Part shown: one piece after another, positions 1-12,063 of the stretch
Layout of the letters: each line of letters opens with the position of its first letter
How positions within the stretch are numbered: the first letter of the stretch is position 1
Assembly (NCBI GenBank): GCA_030248295.1
Contig: JASANH010001668.1
Location: 248,001 to 312,000 of the forward strand
Length of the DNA stretch: 64,000 bases
Direction of reading: 5' to 3'
Source: Mesodorylaimus sp. YZB2_4
Taxonomy: Eukaryota; Nematoda; Enoplea; Dorylaimida; Dorylaimidae
Notes under the pieces: model-generated
Told to the model about the DNA's origin: nothing
Databases searched by the model: none
What the model saw: the letters and a program-made list of their open reading frames with translations, nothing else
Position numbers and translations under genes: made by a program

Positions 1-1140
1 ATTTGTTGGTCACCATGTCACGCAAACATATTTTCATCTCATTCAAGCGCAGCTGCGCAACGCCAGAAGTTTTGTAGAAGATTTGACTGCTGAATTACTT
101 CATAGCAAATGTTAGACTTGACCCCTGCATTCCCCATTTCGCATACACAGTTTTACTTACCTCTGATCTGGCCAAAAATATGCAGCAAAGTGACGCAACA
201 GAGAGCTTCCACAAATAGAAAACGGACCTTCATATTGTAGTTTGCAAGATTTTATAAATACAGTATCGTCGACTCCATGGAATTCTTTAAATCTTGTGTA
301 AAGGAAACATCGAGAAAAATTAATTCGGAAAAACTGTAGTATTTTCAGGCTGAGAAAAACGCAGATTTCCCTCAAGCTCATTTCAAGCCAGTTGCATACT
401 TCTATACAGTATATGCATGAAGTATTGCAAGGACCACAGAGACACGGAAGAATGGAACGATATAATAGTCGCCAAGCAATTCTCGAAGAATAATTATCCC
501 GTAAAACTCTGCCTGCGGTCTCATCACATAGAAGCCTTTTTCATATAAGTTCTCACTCACGCATGGTTTATAAAACATAACTACAGTCTCAAACTGCATA
601 CTGTTGGGGGGGCGAGAGACAATATGGAAACAGTAATCCTCCTCCTGGTCATGGGTTTTATGCGCATATTTTTGAGCCGTAGTACTTTACTAAGCTGCAA
701 GTTTTTCACTTAATACTCATAATCACTATGCTTTTTTCCAGGCGTATCCCTGCAGGTTACTTCTAAACCTTGTTTTAAAAATATCTTATTAGTCTCTAAA
801 CTTGTGTATATGCCATGCCGGCGGTGTTTGAAGTTCAAATATTTCCTGCAAAAGTTCACTTAGCCCTTACAGTGATAAAACTTTAGCATTTCTAGCCATT
901 TAAAAGCACTGTATGACAGCTTGAGGGAGTATTATAGTGCTTACGCACTATTTACGTCAGTTGAAACACAAACTTCGCAGCATTACTAGGCAAGTGACAG
1001 ATAAAGGGGCAGAGGTATGGTTAAAGACGGATAAAGTTGGATAAACGGACCACAACATACCCACCTAGATAATGAGCAGTGATACACCGAAACAGGCTGC
1101 ACAGACAAGACGCAGCCGGGTCGAATATGCACCCGATGAC
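1..1140. other. No gene seen
   Basis: I see no coding signal, RNA gene or repeat that I can support here. The short open frames lack domain similarity and sensible splice sites. It may be an intron or the 3' flank of the minus-strand exon that follows. Confidence 0.4.
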
Positions 1141-1205
1141 CTAGTCACCACTTATATGTGTGACGATGTGACAGACTGTACGCAGCTGTTTTTCAGACTG
1201 GAAAA

Positions 1206-1566
1206 ACGATAAATTTTTATTCTGTGCGCAGTTTATCCAAAAAGACTGCACAGGTTTCTCATTGACCCAACAACGCCTACATTTTAATGGCTGATTCCAT
1301 AATTCTAAGCACAAATCTGTGACACATGACTTACCAGGCTCAAAGGTACGCCGTGAAGTATACTGTACAGCAACCGACACATATACTTGATGCTCATGAA
1401 TTTTCATCGCTTCCGATGGTAATCCAAGCAGAAATGTGCCACTTCGTGAATCATCAATCTCGAACGCTGTTCTGTCCGAAAATAGCCGTCGCTCGTGCAC
1501 ATTTACCTTGAATATGCGGCAAACATTCTCAATTTGTTTTAGATGTGCGGCCAAAATCTCAGACAT
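1206..1566 (-). CDS. Unrecognised exon, 5' part of a small gene
   Basis: An open frame starts at the ATG at 1566 and runs about 77 codons to a good donor (CCTG|GTAAGT) ending at 1335, in phase 1. It begins MSEILAAHLKQIENV and ends near TFEPG. A possible last exon, about 1206-1236, follows a GCAG acceptor and would add only about nine residues before a stop. I recognise no domain. The stretch around the donor is duplicated at about 1930-1990, including the intron side, so this locus has been copied locally. It could be a small gene or a fragment. Only the frame and donor support it. Confidence 0.25.
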
Positions 1567-1924
1567 GGTTTCTTCATGGCAAATCTAGGTAGCGAAAACA
1601 GATAGGTACTGCTAACTTGACCTGCACTGCTTTCTTGTGTGCTAGCGTCATATATGTATGCATGTCTGCGTGCGCGTGTGTAGTGACATCGGCTGAGAAA
1701 CTTTTGTTTCTTTTTAGCAGTCTAATTTTTCTCTAATCAAATTCACTAAAGGAATTTTCCAAACGCTTTTCGGTCTTCACTCATACTAAAAGTGTAGGAG
1801 AAAACTCTCGACTAAGTTTTCTAGTTTTGCCTTATAACTCGCGAAGTGGCTGAGAAAATGTTAGTACAGAAATGAGAGACCAATAAGGATACGTGTGCGC
1901 TGCACACAACTCGTCCAAGAATCT

Positions 1925-1995
1925 CATCAGTTAGAACGGCTGATTCCACATTATTGTGACACATGACTGATCAGGCTCAAAGCCACTCTGTGCAT
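1925..1995 (-). repeat. Partial duplicate of the 1.3 kb exon end
   Basis: This stretch repeats the sequence around the donor at 1290-1345. Both share the TTTGAGCCTG core and the following GTCATGTGTCACA and TGGAATCAGCC blocks. In this copy the donor GT has become AT, so it cannot splice at the same place. The match crosses the exon-intron junction, so this is a DNA-level duplication and not a retrocopy. Confidence 0.5.
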
Positions 1996-2055
1996 CAATT
2001 AGACGCAGATACTTGTGTAGTGTGTGCACACAAATTCTTATCAGATACTCTGATT

Positions 2056-3560
2056 TTAATCTCGAGTGATAAGCGCCAATCGAGTGTGCTTAGTAGAGCA
2101 AGACAACATGTCCGGCTCTAATAACCACAGCAACGGGTCGTTGCACAAAATGAATCTTGAGAGGTCAACCAGAGGCATAGACTTGTACAACGGACTAGCC
2201 AGCTGCTGGAGCCCGACTGCCGGCCGCTGCAAGCTACCAGTAATCTGATGAACGAAATTCACAGACAACGTGACGAACGAATGGTCTAGCAACTGTACAC
2301 AAATGTCGTCCACTGATGCCTCAATTTCCTAAGCGGAAACAGATTCAAACGTATGCACCGAAATCTGCTCCTTGTCCTTAGCCTTCAAGCCCAACTTCTT
2401 CGCTAAAGCTGCCAAAATATACGACCAGTTTCTTCCACCATCCAGAAACCTTAGACGAAGCCTTAGCAGGAGGCAACCATCACTGCAGTCGCAGTCTGAA
2501 GCAACACCGGCTCACTCGAAGAAAGCAGCGAGCGAAAGTCGACGACGACAGTGAACCCGTTCCCGCCTCAGTGGCAACACTCGAGACCTCCAACGGGACA
2601 CTTACAAACTGATATGGTCACAAGCTAGAATGATGGTGCCTGCGCTTATCACGATAGAACCTCGCCTTATCGCTTTTACACTCGTTGACACGATGACCCG
2701 GCTGCAGACAACAGTAACAAGTGCCCTTCACTTTTTCCTTCCTGGCAGAAAGCGTAGCGAATTTCTTGCACTTGTCTGACCAGTCTGACCGCAAAAAACG
2801 AAAAAATCTTTCCGGCCAGCTCCCTTCCTAGACAGGCAGAAGTGCACCAGTCGTGGCACTCGTAGACGCTGAATCAGAATTCTTAAGCGAGACCATCTCA
2901 GACAGAGGCTCCTTCGACGAAGGAGAGTCCATTCTGGCCTTACAATTAGACGTGAGACTCACGACTGTCTCCGGAGCCACGAGATGAGCAGTGATCCTGT
3001 CCCAAAGTTTCTGCACAGTCCAGGCTTTACCCACACGACTTTCCTCCAACCGTAGAAAGAAGTCTGGTGGAAGCTTGGACTGAATAAGCGAGACAAGGTG
3101 ATTACTTTCAATGTTCTCCCCAAGCGTCTGCAACGAGTTCAAACGTTGTTCAATCAAGTCGAACGTGCCACGAAGCTTTGAGGAATGATAACCAGCTGAA
3201 GGCAGATCTGCCAAGGCACGAAAATGCGCGCTAATAACCAGCTTATTACGACCGAATCGAGATCGCAACATATTCACAGCCACAGCATACATAATTCTCA
3301 TTCCAAACTGCAAGACCCATAATGGCTTTCTTCGCATCCCCAACCAACTGCGCTATAAAATAGTTGAACTTATCGATCGCCTGCAGCCCTGGATTGTTGT
3401 GAACAGAAGACTCAAACGAGTCCCAAAATTCGCGCCATCAAAGAAGACTGCAATCGAACTTGACCAATTCAAGACGAGGCAATTTCACGGCCACCCCCTT
3501 CCCCCAACGGCCGCCGCCGCTTGAGGTAGAGGGGCGTTCCCTGCACGATATGCCAACGCG
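2056..3560 (-). mobile_element. BEL/Pao LTR retrotransposon gag remnant
   Basis: The minus strand keeps a broken gag of BEL/Pao type. At about 3480-3360 a frame reads FWDSFESSVHNN then DKFNYF and AQLVGDA. This continues after a frameshift at about 3343-2990 with the ISAHF, LADLP, LGENI and LPPDF blocks typical of the DUF1759 gag region. Further on, at about 2790-2690, is a CCHC zinc knuckle, CYCCLQPGHRVNEC. An in-frame TGA near 3432 and at least one frameshift break it, so no intact gag is made. Weaker open frame to 2056 may be protease-side sequence. No LTRs were recognised nearby. The family call rests on motif order; the exact ends are unknown. Confidence 0.75.
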
Positions 3561-5271
3561 AGACGAGCAGTTACCTCGACCTCCCAATGCCGAGCCAATG
3601 CCTCACGGTCTTGCTCATCGCGTATATCAGCCAGAGCCGCCTCGATATCTGCGCGGATGTCATGATTGAGAAGTCATGAAAGAAATTGATATCGCATGTA
3701 AAACATATCCTAGTACGCTTGTAAAACAAAAAAGTTTACATGACTTTGTCGCGAAGATACACTCGCGATTTCAAGCACACTTGTTCCGAGTCTTCTTTAT
3801 TGACATTGTGGTTGGCTACCTGCACTTTGCCCTTGTAATAAGACCACCTATCCACCTCACCCTTTGATAATAGGAAAGATTCCGGTTTTCTTTGTCTCAG
3901 AATTGCAGTGGGCCCTTGTTTATGGTTTGCTCTTCACTTGTTACTTTTGGTTCAATAGCAAAAGGTTGTGCCTCTCTCAGCCTTTCCAATCCACACAACG
4001 CACGCCCTCCCAATTGCGGTTAAAATAGGTTGATTGTACGGCTGTGAGTCCACGGTGAGCGTGTGCGAGCAGAAACGCGCGGCCTGAGCGGATGCATAAT
4101 AAATGCACTGGGGGGTTTTTGATTATGTAGTGTGAGAATGCTGCAGCATCCGGTATTCTTTCATCTTAGGGGGACTCGGGTAGCCTGATCGTGTGCAAGG
4201 ATCACGAACTGCAAAGATGGGTGCAATATGGAATAGTGACTGCTGGTTTTGGAATTCGGCCAAATTCGACCGATTGGCGTTTGAACATCGTTCCTTATCT
4301 GACATGGATTAAGCACCTGATTAGTCCAATACATGGACTTAAATTCAAGAAAAACGGCTCCACGCTCTGCAAAAAATGCAGAAAATATGGTGATAGAAGT
4401 CGCCTCATCGAGCCTCCTTACTGCACGTATGTATCAAAAAGGTTTATTTAATTTCTAGAATTGATCAATGTACAATTTGAGTAATTTGCAGGTGGACAAC
4501 GTTCAAAGACAAAAGTTGGAAGATCCCTTGTTGTGGGTGAATTCCGAAGGGGCAAAGATGATAAAGGCGTGATAGTACGCAGTTAGTGAATAGCATGCGA
4601 GTTACTACACGACCGTGAAGGTTTGATTTGTGAGGCCCTCGCTGCAATGAAATATTCCTGCATCATTATTTTCGTTGTTTGCTTTGCAAATCTCACTCTT
4701 TTCGGTATGATAACGGATTGTGCAAGGCGCGAAATTACAGTACTATACAGCAGAGCGAAGGTGTACACGCGATTCCAGTTATTCCAGTGCTCATCTGCAT
4801 GGTGTGGTTTCCAAGAGAGTTTGGCCTTTCTTTTCTATCTAGTGCTCTTTTTCACCAAGACAAGGCAGGATAATCTGGTTATGATAGGATAGCCTTTCTG
4901 TGTTTTCATCTCCACTTACTACCTTGGGTTTGGTGCTGGGTGGTTGTGCCCTTTGTCTTCCTGGTGTGTGGCATGTGAAGGAAAAGTTGTGCCGATTTTT
5001 GACCCAACATCACATCGACGACTTGTCCATATTCACGGCTGCAACTCTGCAAATGTCGTGAAACTATTCCACTCCGTCCACGACAAGATTCATATTTCAC
5101 AATATTTCTCAGAAAACAGCTTAAGTTATTTTTCGAATGCTTCGTACTTTTAGCTGTAAAACAGCCAATAAATATTCAAAACTAAGATAGGAAGAGAGCA
5201 AGACTGACGAGTTTTTGACAACACTGTAATCACAAATTGACTTATCAGGTAGTGAATGTTGTGAAAAGATT
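3561..5271. other. No assignable gene
   Basis: Several open frames of 60-90 codons occur on both strands, for example plus 4191-4451. None shows a known motif or a convincing donor and acceptor pair. I see no transposon signature. Confidence 0.3.
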
Positions 5272-6318
5272 TCATTTCTCGATAATTCGTCCAGTTAATT
5301 CCAATGCATTCTGAAATTGACTAACAGGCTGTTTTGCAATCAGGCGCCACACGTCGAAAATCTTCGACACCCAGAAATTGATGTCTCGAATGGGCACAAA
5401 TCTTGTCGAAAGGGCAAAGGGACAGTGCCATCGAATGTAGCCCAGAACCTTCAACGGGTCGACACGCAATTCTCGCTTAGAACACCATACATCATAACCC
5501 AAAACCAGAGTGGCCACGGCGACAGAAAATGTGATGCCATCGTCGCAGTGTATCAGAGAACTTGAAGCAGTGTAGCTTTCGTGGCGCGAAATCGATAGAG
5601 TCAATTCGAACAAATGACCGGCCGAGTAATCATTTGGACATAGCAGGGCTACCTTGAAGAGAAAAAAAGAGGAAAAATGTTTCGGCTCGAGAAACATTTA
5701 CCGTGCGGCTTCTTTTCTGCCCAGCTTTATCTCGCCAGCAAACATCAAGAGTCACATTTTCAAACCATTGGTTTGTAGTGGTTGATGTGGTTTTCACTGT
5801 GAGCTTCCCAAAACATTTCTCGCTATTTTCAGGCGGAAGATACCTAAATTTGCGCTTGTGATAATTTAGCGGGCAAACAATTACATAAACCTGAAACTGA
5901 TAAGCTATTTCCAATGAACAGAAAAATCGAAATAAAACTTGCATTTTCCATTATGACCGCTTCCCAAAACTTGACCTCTTGGCCTGCTTTCAGTGTCTGC
6001 CCAATAATGAGGTTACTGTCGAACTTATCCTTCAGGGAGCTCATTGCTAAGGGCAATAATTTGCCCAGTGCAAAAGGCGTTTCTGGAATAAACGAACTAG
6101 TTGAAAAGTTATTTATGGACCTTAAAATATTCTAGCTCACCTTTTTTGCAGCACACGCAGCAGATCGACATTCCGTGTGATATATGTTGCAGACGCCCCT
6201 GTCGTCTCTGAAGATTAGCAATCACAATGAGGGATGCATGAGAATGGCTGCAGGAGAACTCGAGAAATTGTATAGTGCATAAAGGGTATGGAGACCGGGG
6301 AACGTACGCAGTCTCCAT
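5272..6318 (-). CDS. Unrecognised four-exon gene, 301 aa
   Basis: Proposed exons, in transcript order, are 6318-6141, 6082-5939, 5904-5702 and 5652-5272. They sum to 906 nt with phases 1, 1 and 0 all consistent and one terminal stop. The last two junctions are strong: CACG|GTAAAT, then a long pyrimidine tract ending TTCAAG. The second intron would be only 34 nt with a weak GTTTTA donor, and is the least certain part. The start is also unsure; an internal MSICCVCCKK just before the first donor could be a cysteine-rich start. The C-terminal half (PNDYSAGHLFELTLSISRH onward) is a 127-codon block open from acceptor to stop. I recognise no family. A galectin was considered because of the beta-rich look but its signature residues are absent. 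Confidence 0.4.
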
Positions 6319-7744
6319 AATGCTTGCTTTGCACTATGTGTGTGTAATCACTATCTCAAAGCTCACTATCTCAGCGTAAATTGGCTGTACAGTATGGTTT
6401 AGAATGCATACTTTTGTTATTGGTGTTATGTTCAGGCAAAAAATTTTTTTGCTTTCTTTGGGACTAAGGTTTTCGAGCAATGCTTTTAACATTCGGTTAT
6501 CGTTTTATGAAACAGATAGTCCTGAGTAGGCGCGGACAGGAAGCTCTGATGTTTATAGACTGGGTCTTTTAGCGCCGCTTTGAAAATCTGTTCTGACTTA
6601 GTTATGTATGTTTCCTGAGTGTCTTACGGTCTGTGTGCGTGTGGCTCAAGCGTTTACGTGGAGAAACAGGATGTACAGTACACATTTCATGCTTGAGAAA
6701 GACCTGTCCAGTTCACAGTCTACAACATATGCAGGGCGGAGTCGGAGTTGAACGGGTGAGATAAGTTGATACTGCCCGCTGTGATCAGTGTTGTGTTGGG
6801 TAACTCAAGCTCCGTTCCTTAGGGAGGAAGAAATGTTGGCAGTTTTATACAGAAATATGCTGCAGAGTTTTCGAAATATGAAAAATATATGAAGAGCCTA
6901 AACATACGAAACATAAAATCATTGCAGGGTGCACCGAAAGCAGGGAACAATGTAAGTACAGTCAAACTGGTCGCCATTTCCTGATCCAAAAAGGGTCATC
7001 AAAGTCACATTTAGAGCTGGTCGCATATAATCGTTTTTTGTTTCAATTTTTGTGGTCTGAAGCCCATTTGCCAATAGTCGGCCAGCAGTAATCTTGCAAC
7101 AATAAGCAGGGCTGTGCGGGGACCGGCACATACACAGCTTCCCTCTGCGTGTCTCCACTAGGAGCACCTCCCCGCGAGGCCATCCTGCACTGGACAACGA
7201 CTTCTTCGGACAATGGCGGGTGGGCTTTTGTACCCTGTCGGTGTTGGACAGCCGAGCCTGTCAACTCGTTTGGCTTTCGCCTCTCCACTCGGACGGCGTG
7301 CAAGCTCAGCGATGGTTTATGTTTCGCAAAACGACCTCCATCACCGGGGATCGAAACCCGGGATGAGTCCAGCCACTCGCTCCCAAGCGATACGGAGCTG
7401 CTGTTGCACCACCATGGCCGCAGGTCGCATATAATCTCGAATGACGCAAGAGCGACAAGCGAATGACTTATTTTATAATCTGAACCATTTATCGCTTACT
7501 CTCCCATTTCGGCTAGACGAGGATTAAATTTTTTGAGATCCTTCAAAATCCTTGCTGTAGTCGAGGGGTATATTGGAATCCAATATACTCCAATATTTTT
7601 TGTCACCCAAACCATGCCAAACCAACAGAACCATGCCGCTAAACACAAAATCAAATACCGAACGAAAACTTTACTGTTTAATTGAAATATCAATCCGACA
7701 CAAAGGATTCTGCTCATCATACTCGATGGCAATGATTTATAATT
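6319..7744. other. Intergenic, tRNA-like repeat inside
   Basis: This lies between the unrecognised 5.3 kb gene and the 3' end of TRMT10C. It holds a tRNA-like repeat at about 7335-7425 and a segment at about 7110-7185 (CAGCTTCCCTCTGYGTGTCTCC) that recurs at 34,620-34,690. Nothing else is assignable. Confidence 0.4.
7335..7425 (-). repeat. tRNA-derived repeat (B-box match)
   Basis: The minus strand carries a GGGTTTCGATCCCCGG core that resembles a T-arm and B box. A plausible cloverleaf 5' part follows at higher coordinates, but the acceptor stem does not pair well. It looks SINE-like and not like a working tRNA gene. Confidence 0.35.
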
Positions 7745-10700
7745 TCAAATTGCATGACCAGTTAACCTGCGCCATTCCAAGACTCGTTTTCTTGCGGCCT
7801 CTTGTTTATCCTTTCTTAACGTCCTTCCAGGCTCGATATGCTCTAATACGTTCGACAACGCCAGGGCCATCTCGACTTCAGCATATAATTCATTCATAAT
7901 GCTGACTACGTGATTCAAGCACAGTGCTGATCGTCCAGTAAAGCTAAACACAATGCGATTGATTTTTAAATAAGTAAGCTTATATAGCATGGACGACGAC
8001 TGGAAAATGCCTTGCGTTGCGTTGCTTCGCGTTGCGTGTGTGCGTGCTCAGTGATAATCCACAATCCCAGTATCAGCAGCTTCATTAATATAAAATTATA
8101 TATGTACCCTGTTACATATATAAAACACTGCATAATTCTTAAACATAAAATGTGCCATACTATATTATACTTTATTGATATGCATTCCAAAGCCTATCAA
8201 TAAATAATGTATGCATGCTGTATACACATGTTCTTTTTTCATGTTCATGTTTTACCACATCACCAAACGCTTATGCGCACTCGAGGGTGAAGGGACACAT
8301 TTTACACGAAACGATTTACTGGCCCGCGAGTCGAACACTCGCCCGTAACTGCGCACCTGAAGTGAACGGCAGACGCCTAGCCCACCAGGCCACGAGACCA
8401 GTATATCTACAGTATACTCATATTTTTCACGCATATATTCATGTTTACCAGGTCTTAACCATATGTTATTACATATGTATATTATATGTGTATATATACA
8501 TATGTATCATTAAATATATGTAAGAAATTCAAACATAAATGAACTGTACATATATATGTATATATATATATGTACATAAATATGAACAAAAAAATATATT
8601 GTATACTTTCAAATTTATATATACATATATACATATATATTTGCACATATTTTTACACATTTATACTGCACACACATAAATTTAAAAGTATACAGTATAT
8701 CTGTGTTCATGAATGAATATGAATATGGGATAATGAATATGGGATATATATAGTTCGTGCAAATACAGATCATTTATGCTTGAGTTCTAAAGTATTTATA
8801 AATATCCATATTAAAATCTGCCGTTAAGAAGGGGGACAAGAATGTGATTCCACAGAATTTACTTTTCTGGGCGAGCTGAGGTAAGAAGAGGCAATATGCT
8901 GCATGACAAAGAAAGTAGACAGAGTAACTTTCTATTTCAAATTGCATTATTGTTTGGCCTATGTGTAACCAAGCCCGATAGGCGTGGAAAGGAGGTTGTT
9001 GGAAAGACAAAAACTCCGACTGGAGCAGGCAGGTCTTACGACTATAAGTACGGCTGAAACATCAACCTGAAGGTTTGACGTCTCCCAGCCAGGCGAGATC
9101 GATTATTCTCTCCCACTCGCCATGGCCTACCGGGCACGAAAGTTTAAGTGCCTCGCATATGCGCAGCTAACAAGGAGAACCCAAAGCAATAACAGTACGC
9201 AGGTATCTACGGCATGTGATCACTGGCTGCAGAGATAAGAGCTGCAAGAGGCTGAAATCAACTTTTATCGCGACCAGGACCGTTTTCCTCACCTTATCAT
9301 ATCTAGAGGCAATCGTCTTGTCTCAATGCCATCTTCCTGTGCTCGCCTTCGAGTCAGATATGGTCTGGCGAATTTATTGACCAATGCACCGATAATATAG
9401 ACTTTCTCGTAATCATAATGAGTCAAAACGGATGGCGCATCTGGAGATAAATAGACCAACTGATTTTTTGGAAAAATATCCAAATAATCTTCTTCAGTCA
9501 CAGTGTGCAGACACGATTCAAAAGTGCCGAGAAAATAACGTTGAATACTGAGCCAAGATTCGTGATCTCGTCTACACCCAGTAAAAATAATGTGGTGTGG
9601 GAATCGATACGATTTATTTCGATGATGAGTCATGTCCAATTGACGACCAGTTTTCGACCATTCCACTGGTCTTAATAATGGAATCAGACCCATATCCATG
9701 ACTAAATGAGGACCGAACATCATCGCTGTCGCTAGCTTCGAGTTCCAGGAACTAAAAAACGGAGGCAGTTTTTGAAGATTTACGATATATCGTGGGCGAG
9801 GACCTCTGTAGGTGTCTTTTTTAGTCTGCCCTGGGGCTCTCCTGCATGATCTTGGTTAATACTCAACAACGCACATGCATTTCCCATTGAATTTCTGACA
9901 TATTCTAGATCAGAGTTCGATGGTCCGGTATGCTTAAGCCAACACTACAGCCAAATGGGAAGCCCAAAAAAGACCCACGTCTGATAGAGCGATGCTAGAT
10001 GAAAGTCTGATCTGATCAAAAGACTGCACATATTTCTGTCACTACTGCACATGTATTAGGTATGGAAGGATAGGGTTACGAGAATTTATTGTCCTTGATC
10101 AACTGGACACGATACTCTCCACATGGACATATGTCCTAAGGCACCACCTGTATATTGACTTCTTTTCGCAAGCTACAGTACTGCCCACACTCCCTAGTCA
10201 AAGCGTAATTTTCGGAAATACAGGAAATGCCAAAGAAAAATGCAACGTTCCGTGAGCGCAAAAAAAAGTCACAGATTTCAGGTCACCTAATCCCTGACAT
10301 TTACTTCGGTTTTGGTTTCTCCCTTTTCCTTTCCTAAATCCCAACTAGTGACTCGTTCTCAGAGGTTTCACTCACCTGTTCATATCCGAATTTAAAATAC
10401 GTCGAAATAGACAATTTTTCCCTACTGCGTAAGACAAATGGTCGTTTTCCGTTGTCTCGATTTCGTGTTTGATTTTTTTCGCTTCTTCGTCTGCTTCCCG
10501 TTGTATTTTCATCATTTTCTTCTCCGCTTTTTCTTTTTCCTTTTCATATAAATATGTCAAATAAAATATTCTTTCTCTTTGATCCCGCATTTCTAAAATA
10601 CGATTCCACTGATGAATACTGACTCGTGACGGCATCATCGTCGATCCGTTGATTTTGCACAAATTATATTCGATAATATAGTCTTCGAGACGTTGCCGAT

Positions 10701-10887
10701 CATTTTCGTCTAACGATGACATGAAACGATAGAACTCGCTCGAAGTCGTCATCGAAGTTAAACCAGATGTGCATGGTGGGGGCACTGGTTGAGCAGATAA
10801 TTCGATTGGAGAAGGAAGCCGAGTAGAAAATTGCCGACATGATCGTGCTAAGAAATAGGAGCGCCCGAGGAACTTTATATGATGCAT
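7745..10887 (-). CDS. TRMT10C: Mitochondrial tRNA methyltransferase / RNase P protein 1 (TRMT10C-like)
   Basis: Three exons, 10887-10376, 9751-9293 and 7943-7745, join in phase 2 at both introns to give 389 aa, close to animal TRMT10C. Known family role: the SAM-dependent SPOUT methyltransferase subunit of mitochondrial RNase P, methylating position 9 of mitochondrial tRNAs and supporting 5' processing. Seen here: the first residues (MHHIKFLGRSYFLARS, then CRQFSTRLP) are basic and hydroxylated like a mitochondrial targeting peptide. A charged, probably coiled segment follows (about 120-160). The TRM10 domain spans about 175-350, with FGPHLVMDMG, YLSPDAP (271-277), YIIGALVNK and RRLPLDM in family order. 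The last exon supplies the CLNHVVSIM and basic tail. Intron 2 (1.35 kb) holds a SINE and AT-rich repeats. The mitochondrial targeting makes TRMT10C likelier than TRMT10A/B. Confidence 0.88.
8246..8397 (-). mobile_element. tRNA-derived SINE, family 1
   Basis: Read on the minus strand it starts with an A-box-like TGGCCTGGTGGGCTAGGCG and a B-box-like GTGTTCGACTCGCGGGCC. The tail is GTGTCCCTTCACCCTCGAG, then GCGCATAAGCG. It is a near match to the plus-strand copy at 20,964-21,118. It lies in TRMT10C intron 2. Confidence 0.8.
8455..8710. repeat. AT-rich TATA/CATA microsatellite tract
   Basis: Dense degenerate TATA and CATATA repeats with several short self-complementary runs, for example TACATATATATGTATATATA. 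It is in TRMT10C intron 2, next to the SINE. Confidence 0.8.
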
Positions 10888-12063
10888 ATTTTTGCTTGCT
10901 ATCTTTCGCTAACTTCGTAGGATAGAAAATCGAGCGAGTCTTCGCGAGCCACCCCATAGTCCAGTTCCAGTTTCAACTGCGAAAATCCGCCTCTAGCAGA
11001 CAGCATTTATTTATACGCGGGAAATTCAAATCCCCAGCTGGCTTGATTTAGCATGTAACGGGGAAAAATGTGCGTTGTACTAGTTTTACTGCCGATTTCT
11101 CACCTAACCGCTGTGCTTCAGATTCCATGCATCAAAAAACCGCATAATGTAGCCGATATAAGCATTTTCCCAGAAACGATCAAGCCGCAGACTGCCACAA
11201 ACATCTTTCGCTCTACTACCCATGCTGTTTTTCCTTTCGCTATCTCAGCAGTATTCGACGAAAATACAGAGCCAATCACGCACACCCTTTACGACGCAAC
11301 CTAAATGCAAGTCAAGCGAACTTAGCGAACGTGCAAGTTCTACGACCTGTAAAGCGTGCATGACAGGGTGCGAAGCGGTCAATGAAATTTGTACACCATT
11401 TGACGGCACAAATGCCCCTCAGTCAATCATCGGCCGAAGATGGTGGTCAGTTAGGAGGGGGTCAACGCTCAGATGCGAATGAATAGCGTACACTTGGGTT
11501 ATTCGTCAAATCTTATGGTCCATACCGTTTATGCATATTTGCCAAATATGGGTTTTATGCCATCTAAATTTGACTCTCATACCGAAATAGTAACCTTTGT
11601 GGTTTTCTCTATTTTGCATAGCCAAATACGTGAAAAATGTGTTTGCCATAACATGACCTTTTGAAAACTGGTTTTCTTGACTGGTCAGGGCTAGTTGGCT
11701 TGGTACTTCCTCCCTCCTACCTAATACCACATATGTTTGAGACCCTGCACCTTGTGTATGGCGCCGGTGCGAAAGAATGACCTTGGCTGTTTTCCGGCGT
11801 TTCAAAAACCATACATCGCCCATTGGTTTGGAGGACAAACGCTATGATGCGCGTCGAAATGTCGACATTGAACTGGACGTTTGGGATGCCCCGTGGGCTC
11901 CGTACCGTCCATGTCTTACTTATATAGGGTCTAGATCTTGGAGTTAGTAGGTGGCCAGTGCTACTGCTGACCTTACCTAAGATGGAAATATGGAGAGAAA
12001 AGTAGTGACGGTGACGAAAAGAGTGCGATTTCTGTTCAGATTTGACGCTGAAGTTGATTAGAG
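10888..12063. other. Intergenic between TRMT10C and the ZP gene
   Basis: This is a divergent promoter interval. A plus-strand frame at 11068-11304 starts with a hydrophobic stretch (MCVVLVLLPISHLTAVLQI) that looks like a signal peptide. No splice junction or domain supports it as a gene. Nothing else is assignable. Confidence 0.3.

Noticed and set aside
5272..6318. Galectin domain
   Set aside because: The beta-rich look suggested it, but the H-x-N-P-R, W-G-x-E-x-R and related sugar-binding residues are not present.
8246..8397. Functional tRNA genes at the tRNA-like sites
   Set aside because: A and B boxes are present but acceptor stems do not close and the same bodies recur with shared tails, which is SINE behaviour.
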